Both the position numbers and the translations under genes were made by a program. The notes beneath the pieces were generated by a model. That model searched no databases and was not told where the DNA came from. It saw only the letters and a program-made list of their open reading frames with translations. A DNA stretch of 64,000 bases from Streptomyces qinzhouensis (lineage in GTDB: Bacteria > Actinomycetota > Actinomycetes > Streptomycetales > Streptomycetaceae). The stretch covers positions 62,001 through 126,000 of the forward strand of contig NZ_CP042266.1 of the NCBI RefSeq assembly GCF_007856155.1, in the 5' to 3' direction. Below, one piece after another: positions 7,936 to 17,600 of this stretch (its first letter is position 1; each line of letters begins with the position of its first letter).

Positions 7936-8983
7936 ACACTCGGCCGCCGCACCGTCACCGGGCCCGCCGGAGCGGGGCGCCGCGGGCAGCGCCACCGCCG
8001 TCGCGCACCCGAACATCGCGCTGATCAAGTACTGGGGCAAGCGGGACGAGGGTCTGGTGCTGCCCTGGACGTCGAGTCTGTCGATGACGCTGGACGTCTT
8101 CCCGACGACCACCCGGGTCCGGCTGGAGTCCGGGTCGGGGCACGACACGGTGGCGCTGAACGGTGTGCCCGCGACGGGCGAGACCCTGCGCCGGGTCACC
8201 GCCTTCCTTCAGCTGGTGCGGGAGAGGGCCGGAAGCGGCCGGCGGGCCGTCGTGGAGACGCACAACACCGTTCCCACCGGGGCGGGTCTGGCGTCGTCCG
8301 CCAGTGGGTTCGCCGCCCTCGCCGTCGCCGCCGCCGCCGTGTACGGGCTCGGTCTCGACGCCGGCGGGCTGTCCCGGCTGGCGCGGCGGGGGTCCGGGTC
8401 GGCTTCGCGGTCGGTGTTCGGCGGGTTCGCCGTCTGGCATGCCGGGGCGGACACCGGGACGGCCGCGGAGGCGGACCTCGGCTCGTACGCCGAGCCGGTA
8501 CCCGCCGCCGATCTCGACCCGGCGCTGGTCGTCGCCGTCGTCGACGCCGGCCCCAAGACGGTGTCCAGCCGGGAGGCCATGCGCCGCACGGTCGACACCT
8601 CGCCGCTGTTCGGGCCGTGGGCCGTCTCCGGCAAGGACGATCTGGCCGAGATGCGGGCGGCGCTGCGGCGGGGCGACATCGACGCGGTGGGCGAGATCGC
8701 GGAGCGCAACGCGCTCGGCATGCACGCGACCATGCTGGCGGCCCGGCCGGCGGTCCGGTATCTGTCGCCGGCCACGGTCACCGTGCTCGACAGTGTGCTG
8801 CGGCTGCGGCGGGACGGCATCGCGGCCTACGCGACGATGGACGCCGGGCCGAACGTGAAGGTGCTGTGCCGCCGGGCGGACGCGGAGCGGGTGGCCGGGG
8901 CCGTACGCGATGCCGTCCCGGGCGGCACGGTCCTGGTCGCCGGGCCGGGCCCCGGTGCCCGTCTGCTGGGTGAGGGCGCATGA
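7925..8983 (+). CDS. mvaD: Diphosphomevalonate decarboxylase
   Basis: Converts mevalonate diphosphate to isopentenyl diphosphate with ATP, releasing CO2. The 352-residue GHMP-family protein has the diagnostic A-V-A-H-P-N-I-A-L-I-K-Y-W-G-K-R near residue 25, the S-L-S-M-T-L substrate strand, the ATP loop T-G-A-G-L-A-S-S-A-S-G near 115, and D-A-G-P-N-V-K-V-L near the end (catalytic Asp region). It starts inside the 3' end of the mevalonate kinase gene and ends in an ATGA overlap with the next gene, so translation is coupled throughout. It closely resembles the CL190 orthologue in sequence and gene order. Confidence 0.95.
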   Translation: MRSEHSAAAPSPGPPERGAAGSATAVAHPNIALIKYWGKRDEGLVLPWTSSLSMTLDVFPTTTRVRLESGSGHDTVALNGVPATGETLRRVTAFLQLVRERAGSGRRAVVETHNTVPTGAGLASSASGFAALAVAAAAVYGLGLDAGGLSRLARRGSGSASRSVFGGFAVWHAGADTGTAAEADLGSYAEPVPAADLDPALVVAVVDAGPKTVSSREAMRRTVDTSPLFGPWAVSGKDDLAEMRAALRRGDIDAVGEIAERNALGMHATMLAARPAVRYLSPATVTVLDSVLRLRRDGIAAYATMDAGPNVKVLCRRADAERVAGAVRDAVPGGTVLVAGPGPGARLLGEGA

Positions 8984-10113
8984 CGGCACCGCGGCGCACC
9001 GTCGTACGGCACGCGCCGGGCAAGCTGTTCGTGGCGGGCGAGTACGCGGTGGTGGAGCCGGGGAATCCGGCGATCCTGGTGGCGCTCGACCGGCATGTCA
9101 CCGTGACCGTGACCGGCACCGGCACCGGTGGGGGTGGGGGGGCCGGTGTTGTGATCTCCTCCGACCTCGGGCGGCGCGCGGTGGGCCGGCGCGGGCCGCA
9201 CGGCCGGCTCGTCTTCGACGGCGAGGGCGAGGGGCGGCGGGCGCGCAGTGCTCTGGCGCATGTCGTGTCGGCGATCGAGACCGTGGACCGGCTGCTGGCC
9301 GAACGCGGTCTGCCGGTGCCCGTGCTGGAGGTTTCGGTCAGCAGCCGGCTGCACGAGGACGGCAGAAAGTTCGGTCTGGGTTCCAGCGGTGCGGTGACCG
9401 TGGCCACCGTCGCGGCCGTCGCGGCCTTCTGCGGGCTGGAGCTGACCCTCGGGGACCGGTTCCGGCTGGCGCTGCTCGCCACCGCGGAGCTCGACCCCAA
9501 CGGGTCCGGCGGTGATCTCGCCGCCAGTACCTGGGGCGGCTGGATCGAGTACCGGGCGCCCGACCGGGTCTTCGTGCTCGACCTGGCCCGGCGGCTGGGG
9601 GTGGACCGGGCCGTGCACACGCCCTGGCCGGGTCATACGGTGCGCCGGCTGCCGCCGCCGGACGGTCTGTCCCTGGAGGTCGGCTGGACCGGGAACCCCG
9701 CCTCCACCGCCTCCCTGGTGTCCGCTCTGCACCGCCGGACCTGGCGGGGCACCGTCTCCCACCGCAGGTTCGTGGAGACCACGGCCGACTGTGTGCGGGC
9801 CGCGGCCGTCGCGCTGCACGCGGGCGACGGGCGGGGTCTGCTGCACCAGGTCCGGCGGAGCCGGCGGGAGCTGGCCCGCCTGGACGACGAGGTCGGTCTG
9901 GGCATCTTCACGCCCGGGCTGACGGCGCTGTGCGACGCCGCCGAGGCCCTGGGCGGTGCGGCGAAACCCTCCGGGGCGGGGGGCGGGGACTGCGGCATCG
10001 CCCTGCTGGACGCCGGTGCGACGCGGGACATCACACACCTACGGCAGCGGTGGGAGACGGCCGGGGTGCTGCCCCTGCCCATCCGTCCCGCCCTGGAAGG
10101 GATCGAGGAATGA
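8980..10113 (+). CDS. mvaK2: Phosphomevalonate kinase
   Basis: Phosphorylates 5-phosphomevalonate to the diphosphate. The 377-residue protein opens with A-P-G-K-L-F-V-A-G-E-Y-A-V-V-E-P, the family's signature for the GHMP N-terminal fold. It then shows G-L-G-S-S-G-A-V-T-V at about residue 130 and K-P-S-G-A-G-G-G-D-C-G-I-A near 330, which is the phosphomevalonate-kinase form of the third GHMP motif. The glycine-threonine run T-G-T-G-T-G-G-G-G-G near residue 50 is a low-complexity loop that is longer than usual. ATGA overlaps on both sides place it in the middle of the operon. Confidence 0.94.
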   Translation: MTAPRRTVVRHAPGKLFVAGEYAVVEPGNPAILVALDRHVTVTVTGTGTGGGGGAGVVISSDLGRRAVGRRGPHGRLVFDGEGEGRRARSALAHVVSAIETVDRLLAERGLPVPVLEVSVSSRLHEDGRKFGLGSSGAVTVATVAAVAAFCGLELTLGDRFRLALLATAELDPNGSGGDLAASTWGGWIEYRAPDRVFVLDLARRLGVDRAVHTPWPGHTVRRLPPPDGLSLEVGWTGNPASTASLVSALHRRTWRGTVSHRRFVETTADCVRAAAVALHAGDGRGLLHQVRRSRRELARLDDEVGLGIFTPGLTALCDAAEALGGAAKPSGAGGGDCGIALLDAGATRDITHLRQRWETAGVLPLPIRPALEGIEE

Positions 10114-11261
10114 GCGGTCAACGCAAGGACGACCATGTCCGGCTCGCCATCGAGCAGCATCACGCGCACAGCGGGCACAACCAGTTCGACGAGGTGTCGT
10201 TCGTCCATCACGCCCTGGCTGGTATCGACCGGCGGGACGTGTCCTTGGCCACGTCCTTCGCCGGTATCGACTGGCGGGTGCCGATCTACATCAACGCGAT
10301 GACCGGCGGCAGCGTCAAGACCGGTGTCATCAACCGGGATCTGGCCGTCGCCGCCCGGGAGACCGGGGTGCCCATCGCGTCCGGATCCATGAACGCCTAC
10401 CTCAAGGACCCGTCGTGCGCGGGCACGTTCAGCGTCCTGCGCGAGGAGAACCCGGACGGGTTCGTCATGGCGAACATCAACGCGACGACCTCGGTCGACA
10501 ATGCGCGGCGTGCGGTCGGTCTGCTGGCGGCGGACTGTCTGCAGATCCACATCAACACGGCGCAGGAGACGCCGATGCCGGAGGGCGACCGGTCGTTCGC
10601 GTCCTGGGGGCCGCAGATCGGGAAGATCGCCGCGGCGGTCGGCGTCCCGGTGATCGTCAAGGAGGTCGGCAACGGGCTGAGCCGGCAGACCCTGCTGAGG
10701 CTGCAGGAGCTGGGGGTGCGGGCCGCGGACGTGTCCGGGCGCGGCGGAACGGACTTCGCCCGGATCGAGAACGGCCGCCGGGAAGTCGCCGACTACGCGT
10801 TCCTGCGCGGCTGGGGACAGTCCACCGCCGCCTGTCTCCTGGACGCGCAGGGGGTGGCCGTCCCCGTACTGGCGTCCGGCGGGGTCCGTCACCCGCTCGA
10901 TGTGCTGCGGGCGCTGGCGCTCGGTGCCCGCGCGGTCGGATCGTCGGCGGGTTTCCTGCGCACGCTGCTCGACGGCGGTGTGACGGCGCTGGTCGCGCAG
11001 ATCACGGCATGGCTGGACCAGCTGGCGGCGTTGCAGACCATGCTCGGGGCGCGGACCCCCGCCGATCTCGTCCGCTGCGATCTGCTGGTCCACGGCGAGC
11101 TGCGGGACTTCTGCGCCGACCGGGGCATCGACACCCGGCGGCTCGCCCGGCGCTCCACGCCCGCGTCCTCGCCCGGTCCTGCCCACCACTCCGGCCCCGC
11201 CGGCGATTTCGGCCCGGGCCCCGGGGGGACCCGCGGCGCACTGAAAGGGAGTACACGATGA
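10110..11261 (+). CDS. fni: Type 2 isopentenyl-diphosphate delta-isomerase (FMN-dependent)
   Basis: Interconverts IPP and DMAPP using reduced FMN and a divalent metal. Recognisable stretches are R-K-D-D-H-V at the start, the Y-I-N-A-M-T-G-G-S FMN-binding loop near residue 55, Q-I-H-I-N-T-A-Q-E near 150 (substrate/metal), V-I-V-K-E-V-G-N-G near 185, D-V-S-G-R-G-G-T-D-F near 215 and A-S-G-G-V-R near 255. The length is 383 residues, about 20 longer than usual because of a Pro/Gly-rich tail after residue 345. The ATG at 10110 overlaps the kinase stop (ATGA); an in-frame ORF starting at 9930 is antisense-like noise and not used. This isomerase gives the operon both C5 units. Confidence 0.94.
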   Translation: MSGQRKDDHVRLAIEQHHAHSGHNQFDEVSFVHHALAGIDRRDVSLATSFAGIDWRVPIYINAMTGGSVKTGVINRDLAVAARETGVPIASGSMNAYLKDPSCAGTFSVLREENPDGFVMANINATTSVDNARRAVGLLAADCLQIHINTAQETPMPEGDRSFASWGPQIGKIAAAVGVPVIVKEVGNGLSRQTLLRLQELGVRAADVSGRGGTDFARIENGRREVADYAFLRGWGQSTAACLLDAQGVAVPVLASGGVRHPLDVLRALALGARAVGSSAGFLRTLLDGGVTALVAQITAWLDQLAALQTMLGARTPADLVRCDLLVHGELRDFCADRGIDTRRLARRSTPASSPGPAHHSGPAGDFGPGPGGTRGALKGSTR

Positions 11262-12319
11262 CCGACGCACACGCCATAGCCGGGGTCCCGATGCGCTGGG
11301 TGGGGCCCCTTCGTGTTTCGGGGAATGTCGCCGTCACCGAGACGCAGGTGCCGCTCGCCACCTACGAGTCGCCGCTGTGGCCTTCGGTGGGCCGCGGGGC
11401 GAAGGTGTCCATGCTGGTGGAGAAGGGCATCGTCGCCACGCTCGTCGACGAGCGGATGACCCGTTCGGTGCTGGTCGAGGCGGTCGACGCGCAGACCGCG
11501 CTCAGGGCCGCCCGGACCATCGACGAGCGGACCGAGGAACTGCGGGACCTGGTGCGCGGTTCCAGCAGGTTCGCCCGGCTGATCGGGGTACGGCACGAGA
11601 TCAACGCCAACCTGCTGTTCGTACGGTTCGAGTTCGCCACCGGGGACGCCTCCGGGCACAACATGGCGACGCTGGCCTCCGACATCCTGCTGAAGCATCT
11701 GCTGGAGACCGTTCCCGGCATCTCCTACGGGTCGATCTCGGGGAACTACTGCACGGACAAGAAGGCGACCGCGGTCAACGGGATCCTCGGCCGCGGCAAG
11801 AACGTGGTCACCGAACTCCTGGTGCCGCGGGCGGTGGTGACCGATGTGCTGCATACAACGGCCGCCCGGATCGTCGAGCTGAACATCCGCAAGAACCTCC
11901 TGGGCACCCTGCTCGCCGGCGGTATCCGCTCGGCGAACGCCCACTTCGCGAACATGCTCCTCGGGTTCTACCTGGCGACCGGGCAGGACGCGGCCAACAT
12001 CGTCGAGGGGTCGCAGGGCGTCACCATGGCCGAGGACCGGGACGGTGACCTCTACTTCGCCTGCACGCTGCCGAATCTGATCGTGGGCACCGTCGGCAAC
12101 GGCAAGGGTCTCGGCTTCGTCGAGACGAACCTGACCCGGCTCGGCTGCCGGGAGGACCGTCCGGCGGGAGACAACGCGCGCCGGCTGGCGGTCATCGCGG
12201 CGGCGACGGTGCTGTGCGGTGAGCTCTCCCTCCTGGCGGCGCAGACCAATCCCGGTGAGCTCATGCGCGCGCACGTTCAGCTGGAACGCGACAACACGAC
12301 CGCGAAGGTTGGTGCCTAG
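11258..12319 (+). CDS. mvaA: HMG-CoA reductase
   Basis: Reduces HMG-CoA to mevalonate with NADPH, the committed step. The 353-residue soluble protein lacks membrane segments. It carries the class-I-type active site G-N-Y-C-T-D-K-K-A-T near residue 160, D-A-S-G-H-N-M near 130, and a C-terminal catalytic histidine in E-L-M-R-A-H-V-Q-L-E-R. The length equals the CL190 enzyme. The start is the ATG at 11258, preceded by AAAGGGAG and overlapping the isomerase stop. Confidence 0.95.
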   Translation: MTDAHAIAGVPMRWVGPLRVSGNVAVTETQVPLATYESPLWPSVGRGAKVSMLVEKGIVATLVDERMTRSVLVEAVDAQTALRAARTIDERTEELRDLVRGSSRFARLIGVRHEINANLLFVRFEFATGDASGHNMATLASDILLKHLLETVPGISYGSISGNYCTDKKATAVNGILGRGKNVVTELLVPRAVVTDVLHTTAARIVELNIRKNLLGTLLAGGIRSANAHFANMLLGFYLATGQDAANIVEGSQGVTMAEDRDGDLYFACTLPNLIVGTVGNGKGLGFVETNLTRLGCREDRPAGDNARRLAVIAAATVLCGELSLLAAQTNPGELMRAHVQLERDNTTAKVGA

Positions 12320-12322
12320 GCC

Positions 12323-13492
12323 ATGCCCGTCTCCATCGGAATTCATGATCTGTCGTTCGCGACGGCCGAGTTCGTCCTGTCGCACGCGGCCCTGGCCGAG
12401 CACAACGGGACCGACATCGGCAAGTACCACGTGGGCATCGGCCAGGAGTCCATGAGCGTGCCGGCCGCCGACGAGGACATCGTGACCATGGCCGCGGCCG
12501 CGGCGGCACCGCTCGTCGCACGGCACGGCACGAGCCGGATCCGTACCGTCGTGTTCGCGACGGAGTCCTCCATCGACCAGGCGAAAGCGGCCGGGGTGTA
12601 TGTGCATTCCCTGCTCGGGCTGGAGTCGGCCTGCCGGGTCGTGGAGCTGAAGCAGGCCTGTTACGGGGCGACGGCGGCGCTCCAGTTCGCCATCGGACTG
12701 GTGCGGCGCGACCCCGCCCAGCAGGTCCTCGTGATCGCGAGTGACATCTCCAAGTACGAACTGGACAGTCCGGGTGAGGCGACACAGGGCGCCGCCGCGG
12801 TGGCCATGCTGGTCGGCGCGGACCCCGCCCTGCTGCGGATCGAGGATCCGTCGGGCCTGTTCACCGCCGACGTCATGGACTTCTGGCGGCCCAACTACCG
12901 GGAGACCGCGCTGGTGGACGGGCAGGAGTCCATCAACGCCTACCTCCAGGCCGTCGAGGGCGCCTGGAAGGACTACGCGCAGCAGGACGGCCGCCCGCTC
13001 GGGGAGTTCGCCGCGTTCGTCTACCACCAGCCGTTCACGAAGATGGCCTACAAGGCCCACCGTCATCTGCTGAACTTCTGCGGGCACGCCACCGATGAGG
13101 ACGCGGTCGCCCGGGCCCTGGGGCGGACCACGGCGTACAACACCGTCATCGGCAACAGCTACACCGCGTCGGTGTATCTCGGTCTGGCTGCGCTGCTCGA
13201 CCAGGCGGACGATCTGACCGGCCGGGCCGTCGGTTTTCTGAGCTACGGGTCGGGCAGTGTGGCCGAGCTGTTCGCCGGGACGGTCGTCGCCGGGTACCGC
13301 GAGCGGCTGCGGACCGGGGCGAACCGGGAGGCAATCGACCGGCGCAGGCCCGTCGACTACGCCGGTTATCGCGAACTGCACGAGCGGTCCCTGCCGGCCG
13401 ACGGCGGCGACCACTCCACCCCGGTGCAGACCACCGGGCCTTTCCGGCTGGCCGGGATCAGCGGCCACAAACGCCTCTACGAGGCGCGCTGA
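12323..13492 (+). CDS. mvaS: HMG-CoA synthase
   Basis: Condenses acetyl-CoA with acetoacetyl-CoA to HMG-CoA. The 389-residue thiolase-fold protein has the catalytic cysteine in E-L-K-Q-A-C-Y-G-A-T near residue 113, a catalytic histidine in F-V-Y-H-Q-P-F-T-K near 235, and the G-N-S-Y-T-A-S-V-Y-L helix near 275 typical of bacterial HMG-CoA synthases. It begins 3 bases after the reductase stop. A perfect GC-rich hairpin lies in the following 154-bp gap before nphT7, so the last gene may be expressed at a different level. Confidence 0.95.
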   Translation: MPVSIGIHDLSFATAEFVLSHAALAEHNGTDIGKYHVGIGQESMSVPAADEDIVTMAAAAAAPLVARHGTSRIRTVVFATESSIDQAKAAGVYVHSLLGLESACRVVELKQACYGATAALQFAIGLVRRDPAQQVLVIASDISKYELDSPGEATQGAAAVAMLVGADPALLRIEDPSGLFTADVMDFWRPNYRETALVDGQESINAYLQAVEGAWKDYAQQDGRPLGEFAAFVYHQPFTKMAYKAHRHLLNFCGHATDEDAVARALGRTTAYNTVIGNSYTASVYLGLAALLDQADDLTGRAVGFLSYGSGSVAELFAGTVVAGYRERLRTGANREAIDRRRPVDYAGYRELHERSLPADGGDHSTPVQTTGPFRLAGISGHKRLYEAR

Positions 13493-13562
13493 CGGTGTCC
13501 GGGCCCGGATCCGTGAGTACGCGGGCTGCCGGTGCGCGGGTACGGCCGTCGTCCCGGTGCGC

Positions 13563-13591
13563 GGTGCGCCGCCGTGCGGTGGCGGCGCACC
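13563..13591. promoter_or_regulatory. Perfect GC hairpin between HMG-CoA synthase and nphT7
   Basis: GGTGCGCCGCC (13563-13573) pairs with GGCGGCGCACC (13581-13591) across a 7-nt loop. There is no T tract. It could be a partial terminator, an RNA-processing site or an mRNA stabiliser setting nphT7 expression; the sequence does not decide between them. Confidence 0.4.
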
Positions 13592-13646
13592 GTGTGCCGG
13601 GTCCTCGTACGCCCATTCCACGACCATTTGAGGGGAGGGCAGCCGC

Positions 13647-14630
13647 ATGACCGAGGTCTCCATCCGTGTTCTCGGTACGGGTGCCTATGTACCGGAGCGG
13701 ATCGTCTCCAACGACGAGGTCGGTGCGCCGGCCGGGGTCGACGACGCATGGATCACCGGTAAGACCGGGATCCGGCAGCGGCGCTGGGCCGCCGCCGGGC
13801 AGGCCACCTCGGACCTGGCCACGGCGGCGGGGCGGGCCGCGCTGGAGTCCGCCGGTGTCTCGCCCGAGCAGCTGACCGTGATCGCGGTCGCCACCTCCAC
13901 ACCGGACCAGCCGCAGCCGCCGACCGCGGCCTACGTCCAGCACCATCTGGGTGCGGCCGGCACGGCGGCGTTCGATGTCAACGCGGTCTGCTCCGGGACG
14001 GTGTTCGCGCTGTCGTCGGTGGCGGGCACGCTGGTGCACCGGGGCGGTTACGCGCTGGTCATCGGTGCGGACGTCTACTCGCGCATCCTCGACCCGGCCG
14101 ACCGGCGGACGGTCGTGCTGTTCGGGGACGGGGCCGGCGCGATGGTCCTGGGCCCGACCGGCAGGGGTCCGGTCGTGCGGCGGGTCGCGCTGCACACCTT
14201 CGGTGATCTGACCGGTCTGATCGGGGTGCAGGGGGGCGGCAGCCGGCGCCCTCTCGACGAGGCCGCTCTCGGTGCCGGGCTGCAGTACTTCGCGATGGAC
14301 GGGCGGGCGGTGCGCCGCTTCGTGGTGGAGCAGCTGCCGCAACTGGCGAAGGGGTTCCTCCACGAGGCCGGTGTCGAAGCCGCCGACATCAGTCATTTCG
14401 TCCCGCACCAGGCCAACGGTGTCATGCTCGATGCCGTGTTCGAGGAGCTGCATCTGCCGCGGGCCACCATGCACCGGACGGTCGAGAGGTACGGGAACAC
14501 CGGGGCGGCGTCGATTCCGATCACGATGGACGCGGCGGTGCGGGCGGGGTCCTTCCGGCCGGGCGAGCTGGTCCTGCTGGCCGGCTTCGGCGGGGGGATG
14601 GCCGCGAGTTTCGCCCTGATCGAGTGGTGA
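13647..14630 (+). CDS. nphT7: Acetoacetyl-CoA synthase NphT7 (KAS III-like)
   Basis: Makes acetoacetyl-CoA irreversibly by decarboxylative condensation of malonyl-CoA with acetyl-CoA, priming HMG-CoA synthase. The 327-residue thiolase-fold protein starts with G-T-G-A-Y-V-P-E-R-I-V-S-N-D-E-V and has the catalytic cysteine in N-A-V-C-S-G-T near residue 115. H-Q-A-N near 256 and Y-G-N-T-G-A-A-S near 286 complete the Cys-His-Asn triad. It is clearly of the NphT7 type rather than a fatty-acid FabH. AGGGGAGGG lies upstream of the ATG. Its presence means the operon does not rely on a thiolase and draws on malonyl-CoA. Confidence 0.95.
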   Translation: MTEVSIRVLGTGAYVPERIVSNDEVGAPAGVDDAWITGKTGIRQRRWAAAGQATSDLATAAGRAALESAGVSPEQLTVIAVATSTPDQPQPPTAAYVQHHLGAAGTAAFDVNAVCSGTVFALSSVAGTLVHRGGYALVIGADVYSRILDPADRRTVVLFGDGAGAMVLGPTGRGPVVRRVALHTFGDLTGLIGVQGGGSRRPLDEAALGAGLQYFAMDGRAVRRFVVEQLPQLAKGFLHEAGVEAADISHFVPHQANGVMLDAVFEELHLPRATMHRTVERYGNTGAASIPITMDAAVRAGSFRPGELVLLAGFGGGMAASFALIEW

Positions 14631-14655
14631 CCGTCCGCGGCCGGCCGGCGGCGCC

Positions 14656-14697
14656 GGCCGGTGTTCAGCGGCCGGTGTTCAGCGGCCGGTGTTCAGC
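14656..14697. repeat. Three tandem 14-bp repeats at the convergent junction
   Basis: GGCCGGTGTTCAGC occurs three times without gaps, followed by a partial fourth copy ending GGTGAAC. Each copy carries a TGA on the minus strand. Because 14 is not a multiple of three, the copies close all three reading frames at the end of the condensation-domain gene. Confidence 0.75.
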
Positions 14698-17600
14698 GGC
14701 CGGTGAACGGATCCGTCGGTGTGAAGGGTGCCGGCGGGCCGGCGTCCCGGAGGGCCCGGGCCAGATCGCGGGCCCGTTCCTGCTCGTCCGATGCCGTGTC
14801 GGCGAGTACCACGCGCGGTGGGCGGCCGCCGTCCTCCGCGATGCGGCGGGCGAGGTCACAGGCGAGCGCGCCGGCCCCGGAGAAGCCGCCGAGCAGCAGG
14901 GGGCCGTCGGCTCCGTGCGCGGCCAGGGCGTCCCGCGCGTCGTCGGCGCCGGCGCCGGCGTCGAGCACCAGCAGTTCCTGGGGGCCGGAGTAGAGGTCGG
15001 ACAGCGGGCCGTAGCAGGTCGTGGGCGCGTCGGGCGGCGGGATCAGACAGATGGTGCCCGCCCGGTTGTGCCGGGCGGCCCGCAGGGTGAGCAGGAGGCC
15101 CTCCCGCCGGGCCGGGGAGTCCTGGGCCGGGCGCGGTACGGCTCGGTCCCCCAGGAGTTCCAGGACTTCGCCGACGGTGGTGTCCTCGTCCGCCGACGCG
15201 GAGATGGTGCGCAGCAGCATGACGCTCTGGGCGAGGAGTTGGGCGACCGTGTCCGCGTCGAACAGGGCCCGGTCGTAGACCCCGGTCAGGATCAGGCCGC
15301 CCGCGCTGTCGTGGTGGGCGAGCAGCCCGACCGGCGGCGCGCAGCGGGCGGGGACGGTGACCGGGAACTCGGCCTTGATGCCGTGGGCGGCGAGTTCGGC
15401 CTCCAGTCCGTCCACCGGGTGCGGTGAGTCCTCGAAGACGACGACGGTGTCCATGGATCCGGTGGAGCGCGATCCCCGCCCGTCCCAGGCGTGGATCCAG
15501 TCCTCGGGGACCCATTCGTAGGCGGCCATGTCCAGGGCGCGGTCGCGTAGTTGCCGCAGCAGGTTCGGTACGGTGTCCGCCGGGTCCACCTCGACGTGCA
15601 TCGGCAGCGGGTTGCGCAGCGGCCCCGGCATGAGGGCGGCGCCGTCGAACAGGACGCCACGCCCCGATACGGTCACCGTGAAGCGGACCGGGGCCGCTTC
15701 GGCGGCGCCGGAGCCCCAGTGGATGAGCAGGGCCCAGACGGCCTGGAGGGCGCTGCTCTCGGTGGTGCCCCAGGTGGCCGTCCAGTGGGCGAGGCGGGTG
15801 GTTTCGGCGGGGTCCAGGCGCAGTCGGGCGTGGCCGGTGCCGCTCAGGCCGGTGGCTCCCGGGGAGCGGCCGGGCCAGGAGGCGGCGCCGGGGGGCGGTA
15901 CGGTGCCGGACCAGAGGTCGCGGGCGGGTTCGGCGTCCTGGGCGGCGGCCCAGGTCGTGTAGTCGCGCAGGTCGGGGCGGCGTTCGCCGCCGGGCAGGGT
16001 GCCGTCCGCGAGGTAGGCGCGGTAGAACTCGCGCAGCAGGATGTTCGCGCTGCGGGTGTCGAGCAGGGCCCGGTGGTAGGTGACCAGGATCCAGGTGGGG
16101 TCCTGGGGGCGGGCGGGTTCCCGCTCCAGCAGGGTGACGCGCAGTGCTCCGGGGCGGTGCAGCCGGAAGCCGCGCAGCCGGTCGCGTTCCAGGAGGGTGG
16201 ACCAGTCGCCGTCGTGGAAGGTCTGGCGGGTGATGTCGGGGGTGACCTTTTCGTGGACGACGAGCAGGGGTTCGCCGTCTGCGGTGAAGGCGGTGCGCAG
16301 GACGGTCTCGCAGTCCTGGACGGACTGCCAGGAGGCGGTGAAGCGGGTGGTGTCGAGGGGGCCGTGCCAGACCCAGACGAGTTGTTCGACATGGCGTCCG
16401 GTGCCGGGCCGGGCGTCGCCGCCCGTGTAGAGCGCGGTCTGCTGGGGGGTGGCCCGGAAGGCGGGCAGGATCGGGGCGGCGGGTGTGTCGGCGAGTTCTT
16501 TCAGTACGTCTCGCAGGTGTCCGGCGAGAGTGCGGACGGAGGTGTCGGTGATGTGGTCGGCGGGGTCGGCCGTGCGGTGGACGGTGATGGACAGCCGGCC
16601 GTCGCGGATGTGTGGCCGTACGTCGATCGGGTGGGTGGGTTGGGCGGGGCCGGGCGGGGGTCCGCCGGGGCCGGTGAGGTCGGTGAGGCCGGTGAGGAGG
16701 AGGCAGGTCTGTGCGGGGGGTACGTCGCGCAGGGCGCGGCGGGTCGCCGGGTCGGGGCTCCATTCGCGGCAGGCTCCGAAGCCCGCGCCGGCGTCGGCCC
16801 GGCCGGCGGACGCGGCCAGGGATTCGGTCAGGGCGGTGAGCTGGCCGAGGGGGTCGAGGCCGGGGTCGAGGGTGAGCTGGACCGGGTACGGCTCGGTGAG
16901 CCGGCCGATGTACCGCCGCAGGTTCGGGCGGTCGGCGCGCGGGTCGTCGTGTACGTCGAATCCGACGGTACTGGTTGTCTGCCAGCGGGCGAGGGCCAGG
17001 GCGAAGGCACCGGTGAGTATCTGTCCGGTGGTCAGTGCGAGCTGCCGGGTCAGACAGTGGACGATGCGTTCGGTGGGCTCCTGTGCCAGGACGAACTCCG
17101 TGCCGCACCGCGCTCGGCGGGCCGTGCCGTGCGGAGCGGGTACCGGTTCGGACCGGGGTGCGGCCGGGGGTGCGGGGGTTGGGGGTCGGTGTGCGGCGAC
17201 GAGGGTCCAGTGCCGGGCCTCGGCGGTGTCGCGGGCCAGTGCCCGCAGTTCGGCGACCCAGTCGGCCAGTCCGGCCGGATGCGGGGGCGGGGCCGCCGGG
17301 CCGCCGGGTGTGGTGAGGGCGGTGGTCAGGTCGGCGAGGAGGAGGTGCCGGGACGGGGTGTCCAGGGCGAGTTCGTCGACGATGACGGCGAGGCGGTCGG
17401 GGCGCGGGCCGTCGGTGCCGCGGTCCCGGGCGAGCAGGGCCCGTATCCGGGTGCCGGTGTGTGCGTCGAGTGTGCGGCCGACCGATTCCAGCAGTGCGGT
17501 GAAGCCGGTTTCGCCGGTGAACTCCGCCTCCACGAGCACATCCCGCCGGCTCGTGGTGCCTTCCGGGGCGGCGTGGCGGGAGCGTAGTTGGGGGTGGGCG

